Below are positions 54,946-62,308 of a stretch of DNA of 64,000 nt, in pieces. The stretch's first letter is position 1; each line of letters begins with the position of its first letter. The notes under the pieces are model-generated. The model was not told where the DNA came from, searched no databases, and saw only the letters and a program-made list of their open reading frames with translations. The stretch is from contig CAJVYC010000003.1 in the NCBI GenBank assembly GCA_913009205.1, positions 62,001 to 126,000 of the forward strand. The letters are read 5' to 3'. The translations under genes and the position numbers were made by a program. This DNA comes from an uncultured Fluviicola sp. (GTDB lineage Bacteria > Bacteroidota > Bacteroidia > Flavobacteriales_D > Crocinitomicaceae).

Positions 54946-56046
54946 ATGAAAAATGCGCTCATATTAATATCGATTCTTGTTTTGGCTTCCTGTTCCAATA
55001 ACGACAAAACTAAGGAAAGTCAAGAAAAGAAAGGGTTAACCGCTGAAGAACAACTAAAGCTTGATTTAACACAAGCGGAGAGAATTGTCCAGTTGCCTTT
55101 GGAATGCATCAAAATAGAATACCCCAATAAATTGAACCAAGTTATTGCAGGAGATTTTGATTTGAAGTCACCGGATGAATTACACCCCGCATTTTACGGC
55201 TGTTTTGATTGGCACTCTGCGGTTCATGGACATTGGTCGTTGGTGCGAATGGCGAAATCGTTTCCGGATTTAAAAGAACACGATCAGATTTTAGAAGGAC
55301 TTTCACAGCATATTACAAAAGAGAATATTGCAGGAGAAGTCGCTTATTTCACGCCAAAATTATCTGGTAACTTTGAACGAATGTACGGTTGGGCGTGGTT
55401 GCTTAAATTGTCGGAAGAACTGCATACTTGGGACAATCCAACAGCGAAGGAATTAGAGGAAACACTTCAACCTTTATCGGAATTAATAGCATCTAAAGTG
55501 ATTGAATTCTTGCCAAGATTGCATTATCCAATTCGCGTAGGAACGCATACCAACACTGCTTTCGCGATGACAATGATTTACGATTATGCAATTGCGGTGG
55601 ACAATTTAGAATTACAAATCCTTATTGAAAAGAGAGCGAAGGATTTTTACATATCAGATCAAGACTGCCCTTTGGCATGGGAACCGAGCGGATACGATTT
55701 TCTTTCACCGTGTTTTGAAGAGGCGGACATAATGCGTCGCGTATTGTCGAAAGACGCATTCAAGAAATGGCTGTACAAGTTCTTGCCGGATTTGAAAAAC
55801 GCAGATTTCGAGTTGAAACCTGGAATTGTGGCCGACAGAACAGACGGTCATTTGGTGCATTTAGACGGGTTGAATTACAGCAGAGCATGGTGTTTGTTTG
55901 GAATTGCAAAAACGCTTCCTGAATACAGTCATTTGATAAAAATTGGGAATGAGCATCTCAATTATTCTCTTCCAGATTTAACGGATGGAAATTACGAAGG
56001 TGGTCATTGGCTGGCGAGCTTTGCACTTTTGTCTTTGAGCGAGTAG
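54946..56046 (+). CDS. DUF2891 family lipoprotein
   Basis: 366 residues. Lipobox LASC (Cys16). The DUF2891 core is helical with conserved aromatic and acidic positions: ELHPAFYGCFDWHSAVHGHW, FERMYGWAWLLKLSEEL, HYPIRVGTHTNTAFAMTMIY, CPLAWEPSGYDFLSPCFEEA, HLDGLNYSRAWCLFGIAK and YEGGHWLASFALLSL. The pattern suggests an alpha/alpha-barrel, as in glycoside-processing enzymes (inference). The family's function is unknown. It has a promoter-like element directly upstream. Confidence 0.85.
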   Translation: MKNALILISILVLASCSNNDKTKESQEKKGLTAEEQLKLDLTQAERIVQLPLECIKIEYPNKLNQVIAGDFDLKSPDELHPAFYGCFDWHSAVHGHWSLVRMAKSFPDLKEHDQILEGLSQHITKENIAGEVAYFTPKLSGNFERMYGWAWLLKLSEELHTWDNPTAKELEETLQPLSELIASKVIEFLPRLHYPIRVGTHTNTAFAMTMIYDYAIAVDNLELQILIEKRAKDFYISDQDCPLAWEPSGYDFLSPCFEEADIMRRVLSKDAFKKWLYKFLPDLKNADFELKPGIVADRTDGHLVHLDGLNYSRAWCLFGIAKTLPEYSHLIKIGNEHLNYSLPDLTDGNYEGGHWLASFALLSLSE

Positions 56047-56047
56047 A

Positions 56048-56469
56048 TTACTTACTTTGTTTCAATAATTGCATTGCTTTTTTAAACTCTAAACTGCCTT
56101 TTTTCAAATTAGCTATTAGGATCATTGATATTCAGAAAAGTCGACTGTCTGTTTTTCAAACAATTCGTTTTCTGCTAATATTCTACCGAGCTTCAAAATA
56201 TCTTTTTGATTGTCTTCTCCATTTATAAAAAAGAAGTCCCAAATATCTCGGATGATTTTGATACCGACGTTATCCGAGTTATATTCAAACCAAATTTTAT
56301 CGTGTATCCATAAGTCATTCTGAAAAGGTTTAAAGTTTTCCTCTTCAAATATTCTTAATAAATCCTTTTGCAAATAATCGGGAAAACGATTACAATTCAA
56401 ATCCAACAATAACTCAGTTGAGCCTCATCCAGGGTGTAATTTGTATGAATATTTTGCTGTGTTCTTCAT
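56048..56469 (-). pseudogene. Decayed small gene directly downstream of the helicase
   Basis: An ATG at 56469, 3 bp after the helicase stop, opens a frame that hits an in-frame TGA at 56425-56427 after 14 codons (KYSYKLHPG). The same frame continues as ELLLDLNCNRFPDYLQKDLL, DLWIHDKIWFEYNS and IIRDIWDFFFINGEDNQKDI to a stop at 56122, and a -1 frame then carries LIANLKKGSLEFKKAM to 56048. Another reading of the first part in a different frame, YTLDEAQL, also looks coding. So at least two lesions separate coding blocks of about 135 residues in total. No family is recognised. Alternatively a shorter protein starts at TTG 56409. Confidence 0.6.
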
Positions 56470-56472
56470 TAT

Positions 56473-59400
56473 TCAATTATACCGTACTTCCCAACCTCGA
56501 TTTTCTAACACACTTTGAAGCGTGGCAACTTCTCGCGCATTTGGCAATGATTTTTGAATTTTTTCGAATGTAATTGTGTGACCATCCACCTCCGCTTTTA
56601 ATCCAAATGGTAATTCTAGATCAGCATTTGAAGAATGATTTTCGGCAAAAGCGATCCATTGACGGAGCAAATTTATAGACTCATTATCGCTCAACTTGAA
56701 GTCTGTCGATTTTACAGAACAGAAGAAATGGATCGATTTTATGGCTCTTGTCAGAAGCACGTTTAAGCGCTTTCTTCCATTCGTTGTATTCATCGGACCA
56801 AAGCGCAAATGAAACTCTCCGTCTTCATTTTTTGCATATCCGAAGCTGATGAATAAATGATCGCATTCGTCTCCCTGAACATTTTCAAGTGACTTGAAAA
56901 ACCCTTGATTATTGTCCAAACGATCGCTTAGTTTTTTCTGAGAAGAAGCACTCATATCCGACCAAATACAGTTCAATTGCTCTTCGGAAAAAGCAACAAT
57001 TCCCACCGTGTCTTTTTTATCTAAAACAGCCTCAATTGATTTTGCCAAGGACTTTGCTTCTTGCAAATTTTTACGGTCTATAAATCTACCGTTTTCAATG
57101 TAATGATGTTGGATTGCATTTGATGTCGGAAACGCTGGAAAGGCCTTCAAATCACCTTGGTAAAAATGCGTATTCGAAAATGAAATCAACTCCGGATGTT
57201 GACTTCTATAATGGTGTTTCAACTCCACTTTCGACCAATAATAATTTGCCTGATGAAGAAGGTCCACGATTTCAGAATTTCCACTTTTGAAATAAGTACT
57301 CGGTCCCATTTGATATTCATCGCCTGCGATCAAAATTCGTTTGCTTCTTTGAATCGTTCCAAGTGCATTTCCCAATGGAATTTGACTTGCTTCGTCAAAA
57401 ATAGCAACGTCAAAAAGACCTTCTTCTAGCGGAAAACACTTCGACAATTGAGATGGATTACTGAGCCAAATGGGTTTCAGTAATTGAATCCACTCTCTTG
57501 CTTCGGAATTAAATAATTCTCTCAAAGAAGGATGACTTCTCGTCTTCGAAAACTCCTTCACTAAAATTGATTTTCCTTTCCTCAATCGCGCTTTTAATTC
57601 CTTCTGTTCTTCCGATAAGTTCCGAGCTGGAATACTTAATAATTCATGTGATTTTAGAAAGGCATTCGAGACTTTGTTTTCGATCTGTTGCGCAAACAAT
57701 TTCGCTTCGCTTGATTGTGCATTTAAAATATCATTTACCTTCTTCGAAATTTCGTTCACGTCAAAAGAAGAAAACGCTGGAAACTGTTCTTTGAACCGCG
57801 TTAAATGGCTATATAAAACTTGCCCCGAAAATGAATCAAATGCGTTGTTTCTCAGCAATGTTTCCAATGTCAATTCATCAAGTGATTTGATTTTTTCTTT
57901 GCGAGCAAGAATTTCCGAAAACGAAGCATTCAGTTGATTTAAAAAATTCAAGATAGAAGTGTCTCCTTGCAAATTGAAATTCGAATTCAAATCGAAATAC
58001 AGCTTCTCTAATGTCCTGTGATGTGATGTGATTCGAGATCTTTTTTCACTTGGAATTGCTTGTAAGGAAGTCCATTGGTCTTCTGAATAAACCGATAAGG
58101 TTTGGTGAATAAGACTTACTTCAGAATCAGGATTTTCTATGCCTATTTGGCAAAGTTTAACTTTTATTTGAGTTAATAAATTGATTTTAGTCAATTCATC
58201 GGCATGTTGCTTTAAAGCGTTACCGGCATTTGAAAACGGCAAATTTGAAATCTCTTTCCATCTTTTCTTGGATTGAATTTTGGAAAAGAAACCGCCTGAT
58301 TTTAAGTTTTCTTTAAATGCCAAGGTTTCCGATTCAGAGGGCACAATTTTCCAATGCGATTGATTGGATTGAATTTGTTCGACCTCAGCGAAAGCTTTCA
58401 AATACTTCTTCCTAAGACTTAAAAAACGTAGTTGTGGTTTTGAATTAGGACGGAAAATATCGGCGTATTTTTTATAAAGATCGTTCTCGTAAATTTGACA
58501 ATTTGCGGCTTCTTTCAGTGTGCCAGAAAAGTCATTCCAAGTATCGAAATTAAAGTCTTTTTTCAACAAGTTAAATGTCTCGATCCAAGTTAAAATAGCA
58601 GCGTCCAATTTGCTAAAATCGTCACCTTGAATCGTTCGGGTTTTGAGCCGCCCAACCGTCGAGTTTAGACCCGCTAAATAGAGGTCTAGAATCGTGTCTT
58701 TTTGATCCAAATAATGCGGAATATTCGGCACCCGACTTGAGTACGAAAACTGCGAAATATCTTTGTTGGAAACAATAGATTTGAACGTATGAAATGAAAC
58801 ACCTCCTATCAATTCATCTTGTGATAAAAGATCCAAAGTCATTTGTAAATTGGCCTCAAATTGTTCTGAAAGGCGAAGGTTATTTATTGGCTTTTCAGAA
58901 TGTGATTCGAAATAATCCCACGTCGATTTGAGTTCTTGAAGAAACGAGTGACTTAAGCGATCAGAAGAGGCGACAAAACAAAGTTTATCGAGGCCAAAAA
59001 CACTCAATTTTTTTTGTAGAACTTCTAAGGCAACGCGTTTTTCTGAAACGACAACGGTCGTATTATTCCCCGCTAAAACTTTTCCAAGAACGTTGGAAAG
59101 CACTTGCGATTTTCCTGTTCCTGGGGGCCCTTGAATTACCATGTTTTGAACAGACGCTTTCTTAAAAACCTCTTCATGATCAACATCTGCTGGAAATAAT
59201 AAATCAGATTGAAAATTGAAATCTTTTGATTCGTTTTGAGAAGATTCACCAAGTATCGTTTTCACGTTTTCCGAATGATTTCCGAGTGCTAAAAGCTCCT
59301 CTAGTTCTTTCACAATTTCATACCGATGATGGTGGAAATTCCCAACGATTTTAAAGTCGGATGTCTTTAGTCCAAGCTCATTTAAAACAGTTTTTATTTC

Positions 59401-59841
59401 CGTCCATTGATCGGATGTTTTTTCTTCATCAGACCGTAGAATGGTTTTCTCCAAATAATACTTCAAAAATGGATTAATGAAAGCATCTTCTTCAAGAACT
59501 TCTAAGGTGACTGTTTGCTGTATTTTGTTTTTTGAGAAATCCACAGGCGATAAAAGTACAGGAGTTTCAACATCCTTCTCGCCGATTTTCAATTGAACAG
59601 TCCCAATTGCAAAGCAAAGCGAATTAACTCCAGATTCTTTTTTTGTTTTCTCGGCCTCTCGTAAAATCACTTTTGGGAAAACGTCTAGATCAAATGTCAT
59701 TTCTTCTGGTGAAAAAAAGAGCTTTTTATTTTCACGATCAACATGAACGAGAACATCATTCGTGTTAAATTGACTGCTCTCTTTCAAAAGCTCAGAAATG
59801 CTATTTTCAACTTGACTTGACAAGAGTCTAAATGTAGTCAA
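56473..59841 (-). CDS. Large SF1 (DNA2/NAM7-like) helicase/ATPase
   Basis: 1122 residues from the TTG at 59841, since a TGA lies three codons upstream. N-terminal 200 residues are of the DUF4011-like kind found before such helicases (LCFAIGTVQLK, NPFLKYYLEKTI). Walker A is GPPGTGKS at 238-245; a long coiled-coil insertion of about 500 residues follows; then Walker B IFDEASQIPL near 813, AGDEYQMGPS (motif III), VQGDECDHLFISFGYA and RLNVLLTRAIKSIHFF (motif VI). The C-terminus ends ENRGWEVRYN, where related proteins continue into a nuclease domain. Homologs occur in defence islands, but a defence role here is inference. The decayed small gene lies just downstream. Confidence 0.82.
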   Translation of the reverse strand: MTTFRLLSSQVENSISELLKESSQFNTNDVLVHVDRENKKLFFSPEEMTFDLDVFPKVILREAEKTKKESGVNSLCFAIGTVQLKIGEKDVETPVLLSPVDFSKNKIQQTVTLEVLEEDAFINPFLKYYLEKTILRSDEEKTSDQWTEIKTVLNELGLKTSDFKIVGNFHHHRYEIVKELEELLALGNHSENVKTILGESSQNESKDFNFQSDLLFPADVDHEEVFKKASVQNMVIQGPPGTGKSQVLSNVLGKVLAGNNTTVVVSEKRVALEVLQKKLSVFGLDKLCFVASSDRLSHSFLQELKSTWDYFESHSEKPINNLRLSEQFEANLQMTLDLLSQDELIGGVSFHTFKSIVSNKDISQFSYSSRVPNIPHYLDQKDTILDLYLAGLNSTVGRLKTRTIQGDDFSKLDAAILTWIETFNLLKKDFNFDTWNDFSGTLKEAANCQIYENDLYKKYADIFRPNSKPQLRFLSLRKKYLKAFAEVEQIQSNQSHWKIVPSESETLAFKENLKSGGFFSKIQSKKRWKEISNLPFSNAGNALKQHADELTKINLLTQIKVKLCQIGIENPDSEVSLIHQTLSVYSEDQWTSLQAIPSEKRSRITSHHRTLEKLYFDLNSNFNLQGDTSILNFLNQLNASFSEILARKEKIKSLDELTLETLLRNNAFDSFSGQVLYSHLTRFKEQFPAFSSFDVNEISKKVNDILNAQSSEAKLFAQQIENKVSNAFLKSHELLSIPARNLSEEQKELKARLRKGKSILVKEFSKTRSHPSLRELFNSEAREWIQLLKPIWLSNPSQLSKCFPLEEGLFDVAIFDEASQIPLGNALGTIQRSKRILIAGDEYQMGPSTYFKSGNSEIVDLLHQANYYWSKVELKHHYRSQHPELISFSNTHFYQGDLKAFPAFPTSNAIQHHYIENGRFIDRKNLQEAKSLAKSIEAVLDKKDTVGIVAFSEEQLNCIWSDMSASSQKKLSDRLDNNQGFFKSLENVQGDECDHLFISFGYAKNEDGEFHLRFGPMNTTNGRKRLNVLLTRAIKSIHFFCSVKSTDFKLSDNESINLLRQWIAFAENHSSNADLELPFGLKAEVDGHTITFEKIQKSLPNAREVATLQSVLENRGWEVRYN

Positions 59842-59928
59842 GTTGAGTCAAAATGATTTGAATCCGACGTTGAAGATATTCACAGACAGCAGAATAGTTG
59901 TTAATAGAATCGAAATTTGGTTTATATC

Positions 59929-59969
59929 TGCGCACATGTGCCTGAAATAGTGCGCACATATGCGTGAAA
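59929..59969 (+). repeat. Tandem GCACATGTGC-like 19-mers
   Basis: TGCGCACATGTGCCTGAAA at 59929-59947 and TGCGCACATATGCGTGAAA at 59951-59969 share 17 of 19 positions, with a 3 bp gap (period 22). The first contains the perfect palindrome GCACATGTGC. They sit between the helicase gene and a truncated nuclease gene; a third, more distant copy is at 8016. Confidence 0.6.
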
Positions 59970-60172
59970 AAGGGATTGAATGGTTTGATCTAAATACGGA
60001 ATCATACTTTTATTGGAAAGTCCTAACAGCTAAAAGATATACTATCTACGAACAAAAAACGAAGATCAAAGAGATGGAGGAGTATGTAATTACAAACGCT
60101 CCACCAAACGAAGGCCCTACGCATCGATTAAGTGATCATAAACCCATTTGGATGCAATTGAAGTTGTTCTAA
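59960..60172 (+). pseudogene. 3' remnant of an endonuclease/exonuclease/phosphatase gene
   Basis: A 70-codon frame that ends NEGPTHRLSDHKPIWMQLKL, a close fit to the last part of EEP-superfamily phosphoesterases, in which S-D-H carries the catalytic His. The rest of the domain (the catalytic Glu, Asn and Asp before it) is missing because the frame begins at the tandem repeat. The ATG that opens it is part of the repeat. So this is a 5'-truncated gene, not a functional nuclease. Confidence 0.65.
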
Positions 60173-60251
60173 ACATAAGGTGTGTGAGATGAGAAATGAT
60201 GTCGAGGAATGCAAACATTCTAGTTACTCTCAATTAACCCGTCGAAATCAT

Positions 60252-60259
60252 TAAATTTG
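60252..60259 (+). promoter_or_regulatory. -7 element (TAAATTTG) of the KtrA-like gene
   Basis: A full match to TAnnTTTG 35 bp before the ATG at 60294. No TTG is seen at the usual distance upstream. Confidence 0.4.
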
Positions 60260-60293
60260 TTTTAACAAATAATAGAAAGTCGATAGTGATATT

Positions 60294-60995
60294 ATGAATT
60301 ATAGCAAATTTGCAGTTATTGGAGTAGGGCGATACGGTTCTACAATCGCGAGACGTTTGGCCGAAAAAGGCGCGCAGGTTTTTGCCTTTGATCCAAATGA
60401 GGAGAAAATAGAGAACATTAAAGATGACGTTGCATTTGCGGTAACCATGGATGCAACAGATATTCGTGCGCTTCGTATGCAAAACCTACAAGAGGTTGAT
60501 GCGGCCGTTGTTGCAATTGGTGAAAACTTTGAAGCGACGGTTTTAACATGTGTACACCTATTGGATCTAGGTGTGAAACGTGTTATTGCAAGAGCGAGTG
60601 GAGATCATCAACGATTGATTTTAGAAAAGATTGGTGTTAGTGAAATTTTGACGCCGGAAAACGAGGTGGCTTATGTTGTTCGTGAGAAGCTTTTGAATCC
60701 AAACATTGTCAACTTCTTGCAATTACCGGATGATCATGAAATCGCAGAAATTATAGCGCCAAAGGGTACTGTTGGAAGATCAATTGATGAAATTGGGTTC
60801 CGAAACAGATACGAAATGACATTGATTACCATTAAACGTGAATATGAAATCACGAAAAACGGCGAAGAATGCACAGAACAGCACATTATTGGAGTTCCAA
60901 AAAGCGAAACTATAATCAAAGAGAAGGATACTTTGGTTGTTTTTGGCGCAGCGAAAAGCGTTGAACGATTTATTGAAATTAATGAGGCACTCTAA
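60294..60995 (+). CDS. RCK-type K+ transport regulator (KtrA/TrkA-like)
   Basis: 233 residues. RCK_N Rossmann domain with the NAD-binding GVGRYGSTIARRL at the start, VFAFDPNEEKIEN, MDATDIRAL and AVVAIGENFEATVLT, followed by TrkA_C (about 140-230, EIAEIIAPKGTVGRSIDEIG, EKDTLVVFGAAKSVERF). Such proteins gate potassium channels or KtrB/TrkH transporters in response to nucleotides. No transporter gene is nearby, so it may pair with a distant one. Single-domain length is normal for KtrA. Confidence 0.9.
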   Translation: MNYSKFAVIGVGRYGSTIARRLAEKGAQVFAFDPNEEKIENIKDDVAFAVTMDATDIRALRMQNLQEVDAAVVAIGENFEATVLTCVHLLDLGVKRVIARASGDHQRLILEKIGVSEILTPENEVAYVVREKLLNPNIVNFLQLPDDHEIAEIIAPKGTVGRSIDEIGFRNRYEMTLITIKREYEITKNGEECTEQHIIGVPKSETIIKEKDTLVVFGAAKSVERFIEINEAL

Positions 60996-61077
60996 GCCAA
61001 TAATAGCTTCGTAATTCCACGAAAATTTGGAAGAAAAGGAAACACAGGTGTTTGTCACTAATGAAAAAGCTGAATTA

Positions 61078-61458
61078 ATGAAATCTACCAATCACCTACT
61101 CATCCTTTTAATCGCCATTTCGCCACCATTTAGTGGATCATCACAAACTATAAACACTATAGAAATAGATGGGAATTACGTTTTAGGAAAGAGAAATGGA
61201 AGATGGCTTTCTGGAGATTTATCGAAAACGAAGTATTTGGGTGAGATCTGTTTGAACTCAAACATGCCAGATATCGAAGAAGAAATCAAGGACCGTGACA
61301 ACATGCTTAATCTTGAAATTATCTATTATAGACTGGGAAAATCATTCCATACCGAAATGTATGATATCGATATGAACTTTCATGAAGATTGGCAAGACAA
61401 GGATGGGGATTCTGACGAGAAGATGACAGAAGAAGATGAGGAATCGAATGATGGCTAA
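61078..61458 (+). CDS. Small secreted protein with an acidic tail, unknown function
   Basis: 126 residues from the ATG at 61078, chosen for the signal peptide it opens (STNHLLILLIAISPPFSGSS); an upstream in-frame TTG is less likely. A short middle part (GNYVLGKRNGRWLSGDLSK; NLEIIYYRLGKSFHTEMY) precedes a strongly acidic end (DKDGDSDEKMTEEDEES). I recognise no domain. Its stop codon overlaps the SDR start (TAATG), so the two are probably cotranscribed. Confidence 0.6.
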   Translation: MKSTNHLLILLIAISPPFSGSSQTINTIEIDGNYVLGKRNGRWLSGDLSKTKYLGEICLNSNMPDIEEEIKDRDNMLNLEIIYYRLGKSFHTEMYDIDMNFHEDWQDKDGDSDEKMTEEDEESNDG

Positions 61459-62195
61459 TGAAGATCAAGACAACGAAAAATAAACGTGTGATTTACATTG
61501 TAACTGGAGTTTCGCGTGGAATAGGTAAAGCAATAGCTGAAAATTACTTAAATCAAGGATTTAAGGTCATTGGAGTTGGACGCCGTCATAGCATTGAACA
61601 TGCCAATTTCTCCTTTGAAAAATGCGATTTATCTGATCTTGAAAGTACACGCCAGTTATTTGTAAATCAAAAATTCGAAGTGCCAGTTACCCTAATTAAC
61701 AATGCTGGAATTATAGGGTCTATTAGGAGAATTTCTGAACAAGAAAAATTGGACCTTGAACTTGTTATGGCGGTCAACGCTACGTCTCCAATGTTATTGA
61801 CCAAAAACATTTACGGCAACATGTCCAACAAGGCAGATTTCACCCTTGTCAATATTAGTTCAGGTGCGGCAAACCGTGCTATTCCATCTTGGGCATCGTA
61901 TTGCGCATCGAAGGCCGCATTGAATATGCTCACAGAGGTGTTTTATTTGGAAGAACTAGAAAAAGGAATTGACCTGAAAGCCTATGCCGTATCTCCTGGT
62001 GTAATTGAAACAGGAATGCAAAAGCAAATTCGAAACGCACCGAAAGAGGAGTTTTCGGCTGTAGAGAATTTCAAAAAAATGAAGGAAGAAGGCTTTCTTT
62101 TCTCAGCAGAAGATGCCGCGTCGAAATTAGTAGCATTACTTAATTCGGATTTTACAGGAGAAATCAAACATGATTTGAGAAGCGTAAATTCATAG
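61458..62195 (+). CDS. Short-chain dehydrogenase/reductase
   Basis: 245 residues. Classical SDR layout: cofactor site GVSRGIGKAIAENYL at the start, GRRHSIEHANF (an Arg after the second strand favours NADPH), NNAG, the catalytic Ser in VNISSGAANRA, and Y-C-A-S-K (YCASKAALNM), then the PGVIETGM loop. Length is typical. Substrate unknown. It overlaps the small secreted-protein gene by one base. Confidence 0.92.
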   Translation: MKIKTTKNKRVIYIVTGVSRGIGKAIAENYLNQGFKVIGVGRRHSIEHANFSFEKCDLSDLESTRQLFVNQKFEVPVTLINNAGIIGSIRRISEQEKLDLELVMAVNATSPMLLTKNIYGNMSNKADFTLVNISSGAANRAIPSWASYCASKAALNMLTEVFYLEELEKGIDLKAYAVSPGVIETGMQKQIRNAPKEEFSAVENFKKMKEEGFLFSAEDAASKLVALLNSDFTGEIKHDLRSVNS

Positions 62196-62308
62196 CCAAG
62201 AATGCGTTAAAATAGTAGTATTAAATAGAGTTAACACCAACCACTTTATTTGTTTTTGCGTTAAGGTTGTGTACCTTGCACGACTAAGCTTACAAACTGT
62301 TAATACTT

